From contig NZ_CP013386.1 of the NCBI RefSeq assembly GCF_001523745.2, positions 2,356,001 through 2,420,000 of the forward strand: a stretch of DNA of 64,000 nt. The letters run 5' to 3'. Position 1 is the stretch's first letter. The number at the start of each line of letters is the position of its first letter. Both the position numbers and the translations under genes were made by a program. The DNA comes from Burkholderia mayonis. Lineage in GTDB: Bacteria; Pseudomonadota; Gammaproteobacteria; Burkholderiales; Burkholderiaceae. Positions 37,477 through 46,898 of the stretch are shown here, one piece after another. Below the pieces are notes generated by a model. It saw only the letters and a list, made by a program, of their open reading frames with translations. It was not told the DNA's origin and ran no database searches.

Positions 37477-38259
37477 CTAGTTTTTGCCGCGTTTTTCAAT
37501 GCCTGAAACAGGCGATTCCGGCATCGATTTGGGCACTCGATAACTGTCGCCGTCGAGGATGATCCGGTAGGCGCCGTGGCGCAGCCGGTCGAGGGTGGCG
37601 GCGCCGAGCATGCGGTTGGCCGGGAACGCGTCGCCCCATTCGCTGAAGTCCAGATTGCTCGTCAAGACCAGTGAACCGCGGCGCTCATAACGCTCGGCGA
37701 CGAGGTCGTGGAACGCTTCGTCATGCGGCGCCGTGATGGGTTTGAGGGCGAAGTCGTCGACGATGATCAGCGGCACGCGCACCAGTTGCTGCAGCCGGCG
37801 CTCGTAGTTGCCGACGGCGCGCGCGGCATGCAGCGTGTTGAGCAGCTTGGTTTGCGTGAGGAACAGCACGTCGTGCCCCTGACGCGCGGCGCAGTGGCCC
37901 AGCGCCTGCGCCAGATGCGACTTGCCGACGCCGGTGGGGCCGGCGATCAGCACGTTGGCGTTCTCCTGTAGGTAACGGCCGGTGGCCAGGTCCTGGATGA
38001 CGGCGCGGTTCAGTTTGGGCAGCCGATCGAAGTCGAACGACTCGAGCGTCTTGCCGGGCCGGAAGCTCGCGCGCGCCAGCCGCGTGCTCAGCTTCTTGTG
38101 CTCACGCCGGGCGATCTCGTCCTGGATTAGCAGCGCGAGAAACTCGGTGTAGGCGAGCTTGCCGTCGATGGCTTGGCGGTTACGTTGCTCGAGCGAGTCG
38201 AGGATGCCGGACAGGCGCAGTTGTTTGAGCATCGGGCTCAGTTCGGGAATCGGATTCAT
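37477..38259 (-). CDS. istB: IS21-family helper ATPase IstB
   Basis: AAA+ ATPase of 260 residues that assembles on DNA and stimulates the IstA transposase and target choice. It has an N-terminal helical region (LKQLRLSGILDSLEQRNRQA), Walker A IAGPTGVGKSHLAQAL, Walker B VPLIIVDDFAL and a sensor region (SLVLTSNLDFSEWG). Length and motifs are normal for the family. It starts 9 bp after the istA stop, as is standard. Confidence 0.95.
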   Translation of the reverse strand: MNPIPELSPMLKQLRLSGILDSLEQRNRQAIDGKLAYTEFLALLIQDEIARREHKKLSTRLARASFRPGKTLESFDFDRLPKLNRAVIQDLATGRYLQENANVLIAGPTGVGKSHLAQALGHCAARQGHDVLFLTQTKLLNTLHAARAVGNYERRLQQLVRVPLIIVDDFALKPITAPHDEAFHDLVAERYERRGSLVLTSNLDFSEWGDAFPANRMLGAATLDRLRHGAYRIILDGDSYRVPKSMPESPVSGIEKRGKN

Positions 38260-38268
38260 GTCGGGATC

Positions 38269-39792
38269 TCAGTGGCTCATCATGGAAGGCAGGTCACGGC
38301 AGAAGCGGCCGCCGCGGGCATAGGTGTCGGCGACGTCGATCAGATCGGGCTGGACGGGCTCGGCCAGTTGATCCAGGCCCTTGTCGAGGATCGTCTTGAT
38401 GGTGCGGTAGCGCGGGCTGCTGAAGGACATCGCGCGCTGACAGGCGGCTTCCAGACGAGCGGCGCCGACCTTCGCTTCGAGCCGCAAGATGCCCTGCGCG
38501 CCCCGCAAGTTGACCAGCACTTGATCGTTGAACAACGCGAGGATCACGGCATGGCAAGCCGGGCCGATGCGTTTGGCTTCGGCCAAACACCATTGCGGGT
38601 CATGCATCTGCCAAGCCTGGGCTTCGGGCGGCAGATGATCACGCACGGTGGAGCGAGCGCCAGGGCGATGTAGCCGCGGGTGCGCGGCGACCAGCTCATG
38701 CTCACGAAACAGTTGCACCGTGGTGTCCGTCGCCTTGAGCCACAACGTCTGGCCCACGAGCTTGCACGGCGCCGAGTACAGCCCTTTATGGAACTGCACG
38801 TGGCAGTCGCGGTGCACGCTGACCTTGGTCCATTCAGCGAGCACCGGCGGCACATCGGGCAACGCCGCCAGTAACGATCGCTCGAGCGCAAAGCGCGCCA
38901 GCGGCTGTTCGCGCGTCGTGCCGTGTAGGCGATTGCCGGCTTCGCTCATGATCCATTCGCGCAATTGACGGTTGGCATCGGCGAGATCACGAAACTCGCG
39001 CAAAGGAGCAAAGGACTTCTTAATGTATTTGACTCCTGATTCGACGATCCCCTTCTTCTGTGGGTCACGCGGCGGGCATGCATCGATCTTGAAGCCATAC
39101 CCTTCGGCCAGTTCGGCGTAGGAGCGTTGAACTTCCGGGTCATACATGCAGGCCCGTGTGATGGCGCACTTGGCGTTGTCGATCACGGTTCGCGCCGGGA
39201 CGCCACCCCACCAGTCGAATGCTCGGCGGTGACAAGCAAGCCACGTCGCTACCGTTTGATCGAGCACGAGCTCTGCGTATTGGTGGCGTGACCAGCACAA
39301 CGTAGCGACGAAAAACCAGGTCTTGACTGGCTTGCCGGCGGCGTCGAGCAGTTGCGGGCCGGCGCCGAAGTCGATCTGCACGGCGTCGGCCGGTGCGAAG
39401 TCGAGCACCGTGGTGGCCGGAACTCCGCGCTCGACGACCAGCGCTTGCAGGAAGCGCCGCACGGCCGAGTAGCTGCCGCTGTAGCCGTGATTGCGCTGCA
39501 GCGCGCTGTGGATCGTGGTGCCTTGGATGTCGGCGTGGAACCATTGCGTGATCAACTCGCGAAACGGCTCCAGCGTCGACACGCAGGTGCGCGGCAGTTG
39601 CGGATTGCGGCCGAACATGCCGGCCAGCACGGCGTCATCGGGCAGTGGCCGGGTGGGGGTGAGCCAATCGTGCTGGAGGGCAGCCTGGCGGATGGTCGCT
39701 AACTTCTTGCGGCCCATCAGCCCGGCGCGGGCGATGTCGCGATCGGAATCGCCCTGGCGCATGCGCGCGAGGACTTGGCGGTACTCAAACAC
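38269..39792 (-). CDS. istA: IS21-family transposase IstA
   Basis: DDE transposase of about 507 residues. The GTG at 39792 is chosen (VFEYRQVLARMRQGDSDRDI) because it follows CCGGAGG and matches the usual IstA start; an ATG at 39828 would add 12 residues. It has an N-terminal helix-turn-helix (SDRDIARAGLMGRKKLATIR). The catalytic acids are in AVQIDFGAG, TVIDNAKCA and KKGIVESGVKY, giving an intact D-D-E triad. A C-terminal beta-rich domain (KGLYSAPCKLVGQTLWLKAT) is present. No frameshift seen. Confidence 0.95.
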   Translation of the reverse strand: MFEYRQVLARMRQGDSDRDIARAGLMGRKKLATIRQAALQHDWLTPTRPLPDDAVLAGMFGRNPQLPRTCVSTLEPFRELITQWFHADIQGTTIHSALQRNHGYSGSYSAVRRFLQALVVERGVPATTVLDFAPADAVQIDFGAGPQLLDAAGKPVKTWFFVATLCWSRHQYAELVLDQTVATWLACHRRAFDWWGGVPARTVIDNAKCAITRACMYDPEVQRSYAELAEGYGFKIDACPPRDPQKKGIVESGVKYIKKSFAPLREFRDLADANRQLREWIMSEAGNRLHGTTREQPLARFALERSLLAALPDVPPVLAEWTKVSVHRDCHVQFHKGLYSAPCKLVGQTLWLKATDTTVQLFREHELVAAHPRLHRPGARSTVRDHLPPEAQAWQMHDPQWCLAEAKRIGPACHAVILALFNDQVLVNLRGAQGILRLEAKVGAARLEAACQRAMSFSSPRYRTIKTILDKGLDQLAEPVQPDLIDVADTYARGGRFCRDLPSMMSH

Positions 39793-39889
39793 TTCGAACC
39801 TCCGGTTACTCACGGCCCCTCCGAGCAAAAAGCTCGAAGGGTAACCAGTTGATGGAAGTTCGAAACGCGTTCCCGATTACGGCGGGGGG

Positions 39890-40039
39890 GGCGCCATTAC
39901 GCCGATCATCGGCTGGCGCCTTTACGGCGATCCTGGGGTGGCGCCAATACGGCGATCATCCGCTGGCTCCATTACGCCGATCCTGAGGTGGCGCCAATAC
40001 GCCGATCCCGGTTTGGCTCCATAGCGGCGATCATTGACA
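39890..40039. repeat. Right IS end with six transposase-binding repeats
   Basis: Six tandem degenerate copies of GG(C/A)(G/T)CC(A/T)(A/T)TACG(C/G)CGATC at about 25-bp spacing, the last joining the TGACA terminus. IS21 elements carry multiple terminal repeats bound by the transposase; six on the istA-proximal side against two on the other is a marked asymmetry. Confidence 0.85.
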
Positions 40040-40044
40040 ATAAG
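40040..40044. repeat. Target site duplication, right copy
   Basis: ATAAG immediately after the TGACA end; it matches 37378-37382. Confidence 0.8.
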
Positions 40045-40054
40045 CGAAGAATTC

Positions 40055-40103
40055 TGGCCCGCCCTACACGATTCGAACGTGTGACCTACGGCTTAGAAGG
40101 CCG
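40055..40103 (-). tRNA. 3' half of tRNA-Arg(UCU): integration-site remnant
   Basis: Read on the minus strand, these 49 bp are the 3' half of a tRNA: anticodon stem-loop with CTTCTAA (anticodon TCT), the variable loop, the T-arm (ACACG TTCGAAT CGTGT) and the 3' acceptor strand with encoded CCA. The 5' half (D-arm and 5' acceptor) is absent; sequence beyond 40103 does not pair. This is the typical att copy left by integration of an island into a tRNA gene. It is not a functional tRNA. The integrase gene starts 170 bp to the right. Confidence 0.85.
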
Positions 40104-40272
40104 AGCGCCATCACTTGAACCAAGATTGATCGACATCCCAACACCTCACTATATATTTGAAATATAAAGATATTTTAACCCTTCACCATCCTACGATGTT
40201 GACTCGGATTGACCGACATCCCTAGAATTCCCCTACACGGCGCCTACATGGCACTACAAGCGGGGACTACAG

Positions 40273-41661
40273 GTGACAAAGGAAAATTTCACGATCGAAC
40301 GCGTGACGGGTTACGAGTGTGCACCCGGACGACAACAGACGATCTACTGGGACAAGAAGCAGCAAGGGCTCGGTCTTCGCGTCACGGCTTCGGGCGTGAA
40401 GTCCTACGTATTCGAGGGCCGCTTGTTTGGCAAGACCGTTCGCATCACCATCGGATCGCCCAACGCATGGCTACTCGAGCGACACGCCACGACCGACGCA
40501 GCCACAGGAAAAACGATCGAACGTCTCGGTGCGAGACAGGAAGCGGCCCGACTCAAAGCACTGATGGATCGCGGCATTGATCCTCGCGAAGAAAGAGCGG
40601 AACAGCGCGCTGAGCACGAAGCCCGCAAACTCGAATCCCTCAGGCAAAACGCAACTGTATCGGAAGCATGGTCGGCCTATCTGGACGCACACCGCAGCAA
40701 ATGGAGCGATCGACACTACTACGATCACGAGAAGCTCGCACAAGCGGGCGGCCTTCCTTGGAAGCGTGGACGTGGGACGACAATTCCTGGGCCGCTGGCG
40801 ACACTAATGCCGCTGAAGCTAACAGATATCAACGCTGAGCGAGTGGCTACCTGGCTTGAAGCCGAAGCAGAAAAGCGGCCTACGAACGCTGAGCAGAGTT
40901 ACCGCAAACTGCGCGCATTCATTCGGTGGTGCGACGACAAGCCGGAATACTCAGGATCTATTGCTCCAAATGCGTATGCCGCTCGGGCCGTGCGCGCAGC
41001 AGTACCGCGCACCAAGGCAAAAAGTGATTGCCTACAGCGAGAGCAGCTGCCTGCGTGGTTCGCGGCCGTACGTCAGATCGGCAATCCGGTTATCAGCGCA
41101 TACTTGCAGGGGCTCCTCCTTACTGGTGCTCGCCGTGAGGAGCTCGCCGCATTGCGCTGGAAGGACGTGGACTTCCGCTGGCGCAGCCTGACCATGAACG
41201 ACAAGATCGAGGGGACCGGCGGCCGCACTATCCCACTTACACCGTACCTAGCGAGCCTCCTGACGAATCTCAAGCAGATGAACGAGATACCGCCGAACAG
41301 ACGGCAGTTGGCCAGCCTCACCGAAAAGGGAAAATCTTGGTCGCCCTCTGAATGGGTATTCACCAGTAACAGATCGGAGGACGGAAAGATCGCCGAGCCC
41401 AGAAAGGCCCACAACGGTGCACTCGAGGCCGCCGATCTGCCTCCCCTGACATTACACGGCCTGCGACGATCGTTCGGTACGCTTTCGGAATGGGTTGAAG
41501 TCCCTGTTGGCGTCGTCGCACAGATCCAAGGACACAAACCGTCCGCGTTGGCCGAGAAACACTATCGACGTCGGCCACTCGACCTTCTTCGGATGTGGCA
41601 CGATAAAATTGAGTCGTGGATGCTGCTGCAAGCAGGTCTCGACCATCTCGTTACTTGGTGA
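40273..41661 (+). CDS. Tyrosine site-specific integrase of the tRNA-Arg island
   Basis: Integrase of 462 residues starting at GTG 40273. It has an N-terminal arm-binding region (GLGLRVTASGVKSYVFEGRL), a SAM-like core-binding domain (VSEAWSAYLDAHRSKW) and a C-terminal catalytic domain. Catalytic residues are Arg in TGARREELAALRW, HGLRRSF (His-x-x-Arg), QGHKP and the nucleophile Tyr in AEKHYRRR. Its position next to the tRNA-Arg half-site indicates it inserted the DNA to its right. GC content falls from here on, supporting acquisition. Confidence 0.92.
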   Translation: MTKENFTIERVTGYECAPGRQQTIYWDKKQQGLGLRVTASGVKSYVFEGRLFGKTVRITIGSPNAWLLERHATTDAATGKTIERLGARQEAARLKALMDRGIDPREERAEQRAEHEARKLESLRQNATVSEAWSAYLDAHRSKWSDRHYYDHEKLAQAGGLPWKRGRGTTIPGPLATLMPLKLTDINAERVATWLEAEAEKRPTNAEQSYRKLRAFIRWCDDKPEYSGSIAPNAYAARAVRAAVPRTKAKSDCLQREQLPAWFAAVRQIGNPVISAYLQGLLLTGARREELAALRWKDVDFRWRSLTMNDKIEGTGGRTIPLTPYLASLLTNLKQMNEIPPNRRQLASLTEKGKSWSPSEWVFTSNRSEDGKIAEPRKAHNGALEAADLPPLTLHGLRRSFGTLSEWVEVPVGVVAQIQGHKPSALAEKHYRRRPLDLLRMWHDKIESWMLLQAGLDHLVTW

Positions 41662-42120
41662 AGCGGAAAAACGGCGCCCTGACGATAACGGCCACACCTA
41701 AAACCGCTCATAGCTGAGTTGCACAAGCCCGATGATGCAGCATTACCTGCGTGCGACTTTCTAAGCGCGGCTAGACAAGCATCCGGCCGTTGTTCCTGCG
41801 CGACAGTCCCCTCCCACTCCCTTCAACGCTCCCCGACTAAGCCCGTCCTTGCAGAGGCTCGCAAGTCGCTCCACCTGCGAAAAGCTCATCGTCCGCTTGC
41901 GATAGCCAAGTAAAATCAAGCATTCTCGAGCGCGCCGGGCCGGCATCGTCAAATCAGAAGCAAAGCAGCCAATACGCATAGCCGCAGAGAAACCGTATTT
42001 GCCGAAACAAGCTGGCGAGCGACGCGCGAGGCGGCGAAATCACGTGCCCCGATGTGAGCCAGTGGTTTGCCAGAGCCGACGGATGGCCCGCGCGGAAGCG
42101 ACATAACCGAAGGGCGAGCA
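41662..42120. other. Gap between integrase and STAND gene
   Basis: About 460 bp with no supported gene. It should contain the promoter of the large STAND gene; I see no clear -35/-10 pair, operator or hairpin. Confidence 0.5.
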
Positions 42121-45100
42121 GTGAACGAACACACTCATAAATCTCCGGCCCCCTTGGCAGGCGATCCGGCACGGCAAGCTGTCGACTCGCTCAGAGGATA
42201 CGACTATCAGATCTGGCGCTCGGTTGAAGCCTGGATGCACCTCGCGGATGGCCAAGCCCTCTTTCTCGAGGGCGCCGAAGACTTCGATATTGTGAGCGAC
42301 TCCGCGGCCGAGAGCACCCAAGTCAAGATCACCACCAGCAACATCACTCTCGGCTCCGCAGATGTGCGCAAAGCGATTGAAAATTGCTGGCTTCTGATTG
42401 AGCGCAACGTCGGAAGAGCATCCGTCACCATGCGATTTCTAACGCGCGGCGGCATTGGACTTGAACAGGGCAACCCATTCGGCAAAGAACCCGGCATCAA
42501 GCTCTGGCAAAGGGCCGCATCGGGATCAGACGAAGCGGCCGATCGTATTGCGCTCTATCTGAAAGGCGTGTTCAAAGATGCGCAATTGAACCAATTCCTC
42601 TCCACGGCGAACGCGGATGCGCTACGCGAGCGACTATTTCAGCGTCTGGCGTGGGTAACCGAAGAGCCTAGCTTCGAGGCGACAGTCATTACCGTCGAAA
42701 GGCTTGCAATTCAGCTCGGGCGATCTCGGGATGTTGGAGCCTTAGACTCTTTGAGGGCACTCGACGGCCTTCTCGCGCATTGCCGCGCCACTGCGACCAA
42801 AGAGACTTTGGAGCTTCGAAGCCTGACACTCGAAGACATGATTCGGATTTTTGAGGAGAAGACCGACATTAGGATTCCAGGGACGCGGGCCATGTTTACC
42901 AAGCTGGCGAGCTCCCTCATGTCGACTCTCACTGCGCCTACCAGCGGTGGCGCAATCACATTCACGCCAGCCACTTTCGGCGTGGAGCCATCGCTTCCTG
43001 CGTTCGTGCTACCCCGAAGCCCCCTAGTCAAAGCTATCACTGAGTCAAAGCGGCCGGTGCTGATCGTCGGAACCGAGGGCCGTGGGAAGACGACTGTTGC
43101 CAGCCTCGCGGGTCAACAGTTGGGCGATGTCGATTGGTGGGTAGACCTTTCAGCGACGGAGACCGCGTCTCTTCCGGACGTTCTGGAGCGACTATTGACC
43201 GAACTTCGTTACGCGAAAATGGCGCGCGTGGTCGTCATTGATGACCTTCCGGTCACCGAGGGACTCGCGCAAGACGTCTGGGCTCGCGTAAGCGCGATCT
43301 TTGACGAGTGCGGGAATGGCAACCATAGGCTGATTTGCACCGCCAAGGGTGTGCATCCCGAAGCTGTCGATCCTAAGTTGCGTGCGGCACAAGTCGCCAT
43401 TCACTCAATTCCCGACCTGTCGCTGCCAGAAGTAAAAGATTTTGTGGGACGCCTTGGCTGTCCAGAAGACTTGTCCGATCTCTGGTCCGAAAGAATCCTC
43501 GCGGAGAGCGGTGGTGGACATCCCAAACTCGTCCATCTACGAGGATTGGAGCTTCAAGACGCGGCTTGGCCGACGCCGACAGCGGAATTGCCGTCCTCGC
43601 CACCGCGAAGCATTCAAGAAGCCAGAAATTTTGCAAGAAGACAGGCGACCAGGTCGCTGACAAACGAGGAACGAGAGCTGCTCTACGCGATGAGTCTCGC
43701 GCTTCACCCAATCGATCGCAGCACGATCCTGTCGATCGGTTCAGAATTTGCCAATTTGGACATGCCGGGCGACACCTTGGACCGCCTTGTCGGACGATGG
43801 ATCGAGTCGGTTGGCGTCCAAGGTTATCGGACTACCGCTCTCCTAGCTGGTCAAGCCGAGTCCGTATGGCCCAAAAGCAAAGTCCGCGGTGCCCATGCAT
43901 CTTTGTTCGACGCGCTATCGGGCCAGGGAACTATCAGCGTTGACCAAGCGTTTCCGATTTTTCTGCATGCCTGGCACAGCGGAGATGACGATCGGGCCGC
44001 CGGATACCTTGCATGTCTCGTGAATGAGCAAAGCGAGATGCGATCCATCGTCTACGAGCATCTCGCTCCGATTATGTCTATCGGGCGTAGCGGTAGCGTT
44101 ATCCCAGACAACATCAGGCCACGCACGCTTGCCATTCTGCGTTTGATTCAATTTCGTGTCGCCCAGCAAGAAAAAACGGCTGAATTGCCGCTTATCGCGA
44201 AAGAATGGCAGTCGACGATCGAACTGCTGCCAGAAGGCCGTATGCGCGACGGTGCTTGCTTGATACGCGCCTTCCTCATTACAGGCAAACGAGAAGCCTC
44301 GCTGTCAACTCACACCGTCATTGAAGCGCTGGTCGATCTGCATCGCCACCAGCATCTATTCCAACCCGACGCACAAGACGACATTTCCCCGGACCTATTC
44401 CCAGACGGCATTGCAACGCCTCAAAACCTAGTCCCGACAACGTTCGGCTTCATCTTCGGACAGCTCGACAGCCTCGATGCTCTCAGCGAGCTTCTAGACG
44501 CAATGGAAGCGACCAACGCCGGAGCACGACAGCAAATGCTGCGGGCCTTCAATATTCCATTTTTTCGAAAGAGTCATCTGTTCGTCGATGGGCCGTTCGT
44601 CGCGGAGTCGAGGCGCCAGCCGCCTCGCTGGGAATATGCGACGTCCATCCTCCTGCGGATGATTAACATGGCGGACCAATGGAAATGCAAACGCCTTGCG
44701 ATCTCTGCGGGACGAACTCTCTCCGTCGTCTATGCCAGCCATTTGAACGATCAGGAAAAAGCTATCAATTGTCTTCGAGACGTCGCCTCTCGATTTGGGG
44801 AGTCGGCTATCCTCGAAGCGCAAAGAGGGAATATCCACTTTCAGTCGAAGAAATACGAGGAGGCGCTGTCCGTCTGGCAGACATCGCTCTGGCGCCCTGG
44901 CGCTGACACCGAGACGGTGGACAAAGACAAAAACATGCTTAGATGCGCGGGCATCGCAGCCGGACTCCGGCGTGATTTCTCCAGCGCCTCGCAATGGTTC
45001 GAGTGGGCTGCTGAGGCCGCAAAAGACTCGGGAATGAACGAAGATGCGTTCGTCGGAGGCGCTTTGCTGGACGCCGCCTATTGTGCGTTCAAGGACGAGG

Positions 45101-46224
45101 CATGGACTCGAGCGATTTCCCTAAGTTATGCAGGCATTTCGGTTCTGCAAGGCGATTTTGATCCCGAGGAGCATTTCGAAATCTTCGCTGCACAAAGGAT
45201 GGCGCTGTTGGTCCTGCTTTGGATGACAGGTGAAGTTTATCCAGGCTATGACGCAGCAGAAACCGTCAACGAGCCCGCGCCGGGTCAGTGCAGCGCTCCG
45301 CGGCCAGACAAGCGTATCGGCGACGGCCCATTGGTAAGCTGGGACATGCATGCGGCGTCCCTTTTCGGTGTTGCGTTGGCGTTCGCACCCGATAGCGATA
45401 TTGTTGGGGTGCTTGACCGTCATCTCGAAAAAACCCGTGTCGCATCCGCGAAGTTTCTACATTGTTTGTTTTGGTGCAACGACGCTTTCGAACGAGGCCG
45501 CCTCCATGAAATATGCGATCGAGTGCTCGGCCTCCAACGCTCCCAATGGTTGCACTTGGCACAGGAGAAACGTGGGCTTGATTCGCGCCAGCCATACGAT
45601 GGCTCGGACGAAGAGATCGATCGAAATAGCTCCATCGACATGGAACTGTTCTTGATTTTTGGCTTGTTTGCCGGCCTTCTGAAAAAAATTCCCTGCGATG
45701 TCCTTGCCACGAGATGGCGCGAAAAACTCGCCGAAAGCGCGGACGGTTGCGCGCTTCGCGATTCGCTCGAAGTCGCAGTAGGTCGCATTCAGATTGATCT
45801 GCAAGTCGCCGAGTCAACGTTTATGGACCATCGACTCCCATCGCTAACGCGACTTGGCGCAGCGTGTCGGCTTCTCGCGAGCCCGAAACGCTCGCCCAAG
45901 CTGACCGCGTTGGCCCAACATTGGAGCCTGCTGTGCTTGCGCAAGGGAGCTTCCAATCTTTTCGCATTCGGCGGCATTCTTGCCTCACTGGCGCCTCATT
46001 TCGCGGACATGTGGCGAGAGCATCTCATGGTCCCAGCGCTATTGAAGTTACCTCAAATTTCCGCGTCATCACTTCGCGATGCAATCAACGACGATTTGAA
46101 TCCGCCGAGGCAGATAGCGAGATTGCTAGCCGCGGCAGAGACCGCAACAGGAGTGACGTTTCAAAACGAACTGCGCGCCGCCCTTGAAAAGGCGATAGAC
46201 GCCTACGCCATGCGAACAACGTGA
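42121..46224 (+). CDS. Avs-like antiphage protein: Cap4-type nuclease + STAND NTPase + helical-repeat sensor
   Basis: Large protein of 1,367 residues from the GTG at 42121 (GAAGGGCGAG upstream); the frame is open 54 bp further. Residues about 25-230 resemble the Cap4/DUF4297 dsDNA nuclease: GYDYQIWRSVEAW, EGAEDFDIVSD and TQVKIT form the E...D...QxK core of a PD-(D/E)xK enzyme. Residues about 310-530 are a STAND P-loop NTPase: Walker A GTEGRGKTT, Walker B RVVVIDDLP, HRLICTAKG and a GGHPKLVHL winged-helix motif. The rest (to 1,367) is all-helical and TPR-like (QRGNIHFQSKKYEEALSVWQ). Avs proteins with this layout detect phage proteins through the C-terminal repeats, oligomerise and degrade DNA. 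It stands alone, downstream of the integrase. The assignment to a named Avs type is not made. Confidence 0.75.
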   Translation: MNEHTHKSPAPLAGDPARQAVDSLRGYDYQIWRSVEAWMHLADGQALFLEGAEDFDIVSDSAAESTQVKITTSNITLGSADVRKAIENCWLLIERNVGRASVTMRFLTRGGIGLEQGNPFGKEPGIKLWQRAASGSDEAADRIALYLKGVFKDAQLNQFLSTANADALRERLFQRLAWVTEEPSFEATVITVERLAIQLGRSRDVGALDSLRALDGLLAHCRATATKETLELRSLTLEDMIRIFEEKTDIRIPGTRAMFTKLASSLMSTLTAPTSGGAITFTPATFGVEPSLPAFVLPRSPLVKAITESKRPVLIVGTEGRGKTTVASLAGQQLGDVDWWVDLSATETASLPDVLERLLTELRYAKMARVVVIDDLPVTEGLAQDVWARVSAIFDECGNGNHRLICTAKGVHPEAVDPKLRAAQVAIHSIPDLSLPEVKDFVGRLGCPEDLSDLWSERILAESGGGHPKLVHLRGLELQDAAWPTPTAELPSSPPRSIQEARNFARRQATRSLTNEERELLYAMSLALHPIDRSTILSIGSEFANLDMPGDTLDRLVGRWIESVGVQGYRTTALLAGQAESVWPKSKVRGAHASLFDALSGQGTISVDQAFPIFLHAWHSGDDDRAAGYLACLVNEQSEMRSIVYEHLAPIMSIGRSGSVIPDNIRPRTLAILRLIQFRVAQQEKTAELPLIAKEWQSTIELLPEGRMRDGACLIRAFLITGKREASLSTHTVIEALVDLHRHQHLFQPDAQDDISPDLFPDGIATPQNLVPTTFGFIFGQLDSLDALSELLDAMEATNAGARQQMLRAFNIPFFRKSHLFVDGPFVAESRRQPPRWEYATSILLRMINMADQWKCKRLAISAGRTLSVVYASHLNDQEKAINCLRDVASRFGESAILEAQRGNIHFQSKKYEEALSVWQTSLWRPGADTETVDKDKNMLRCAGIAAGLRRDFSSASQWFEWAAEAAKDSGMNEDAFVGGALLDAAYCAFKDEAWTRAISLSYAGISVLQGDFDPEEHFEIFAAQRMALLVLLWMTGEVYPGYDAAETVNEPAPGQCSAPRPDKRIGDGPLVSWDMHAASLFGVALAFAPDSDIVGVLDRHLEKTRVASAKFLHCLFWCNDAFERGRLHEICDRVLGLQRSQWLHLAQEKRGLDSRQPYDGSDEEIDRNSSIDMELFLIFGLFAGLLKKIPCDVLATRWREKLAESADGCALRDSLEVAVGRIQIDLQVAESTFMDHRLPSLTRLGAACRLLASPKRSPKLTALAQHWSLLCLRKGASNLFAFGGILASLAPHFADMWREHLMVPALLKLPQISASSLRDAINDDLNPPRQIARLLAAAETATGVTFQNELRAALEKAIDAYAMRTT

Positions 46225-46336
46225 CGGTGGCGGGTTTTCCGACGCGCGCGCTCGATCGCTCAATCAATGAAATTAGACGAGAAGCGCCGGTTACTCAGAA
46301 AGGGAGTCGCCCTGATTATGTTTGATACCGCGTGCG

Positions 46337-46807
46337 CTACGCCGCGCGCTCTTGCTCGGGAGGCTCAACGCGATACCCGGCATGAATCAGAACCCGCGCG
46401 CACAAAGCGATGAAGCCATCGATGGACAGATCGCTTTTTGCGTCGTTCGTGCGCCACGCGCATACCTTGAACACCGCTGCGCTTGCCGACGCCTCGACGT
46501 GGTCCACTGTGGGCAACAACGCGAAGCCCGCTTTGTAATGATGCCGGCCCTCTTGGGATTCGGCGTTCGCGTATTTGCTGAGGAGCGTCCAGTCGAGCTC
46601 TTCGCCTGTGTAGTCGTCGCGCCCCCCACTCGCGACAACCGCTTCGTGAATCGCCTGGCGATAAGCGGCTCCGATCGCATCATTCGCAAAGCGCTTGCGG
46701 TCTCGGCGCACATGAGCAACGGCCTTGCGAGCAAGCCAACGGAAATAGACTTGCTCCGACACTATGCCACTCAGAAAAGGAGGCAACTGATGCTTGCGCT
46801 GCGACAT
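46337..46807 (-). CDS. Small HNH-like protein encoded after TrlF
   Basis: Predicted 156-residue protein; the ATG at 46807 (MSQRKHQLPPF) is chosen over a longer frame to 46951 because it avoids overlap with the upstream gene and follows GGGGAAGA. The C-terminal half reads DYTGEELDW, then ALLPTVDHVE and WRTNDAKSDLS. The D-H and N-D-A-K spacing is like an HNH endonuclease core without the usual zinc cysteines. It lies 91 bp after the TrlF-type ATPase on the same strand and is probably its partner. The nuclease activity is inference. Confidence 0.6.
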   Translation of the reverse strand: MSQRKHQLPPFLSGIVSEQVYFRWLARKAVAHVRRDRKRFANDAIGAAYRQAIHEAVVASGGRDDYTGEELDWTLLSKYANAESQEGRHHYKAGFALLPTVDHVEASASAAVFKVCAWRTNDAKSDLSIDGFIALCARVLIHAGYRVEPPEQERAA

Positions 46808-46898
46808 GGCTCTTCCCCGTTCAATCTCTGCGCCGATCAACACGATCGGTGCCCTGCTACGCGCCAGCCAGCCACCTCGCGCCCATCGCCGATGAAGC

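Larger units (their letters stand above)
37383..40039 (-). mobile_element. Complete IS21-family insertion sequence
   Basis: Element of 2,657 bp with istA and istB on the minus strand. Its ends are related inverted repeats: left TGTCAcgGATCGgCGtaATG and right (reverse complement) TGTCAatGATCGcCGctATG, both leading into GAGCC. Several internal copies of the same unit lie near each end. It is flanked by 5-bp direct repeats ATAAG (37378-37382 and 40040-40044), so it inserted as a unit and has not rearranged since. Both genes look intact, so it may still be active. Confidence 0.92.

Noticed and set aside
39890..40039. CRISPR-like short regularly spaced repeats (about 25-bp period).
   Set aside because: The units are the degenerate terminal transposase-binding repeats of the IS21-type element, with 6-8 bp between them and no spacers.
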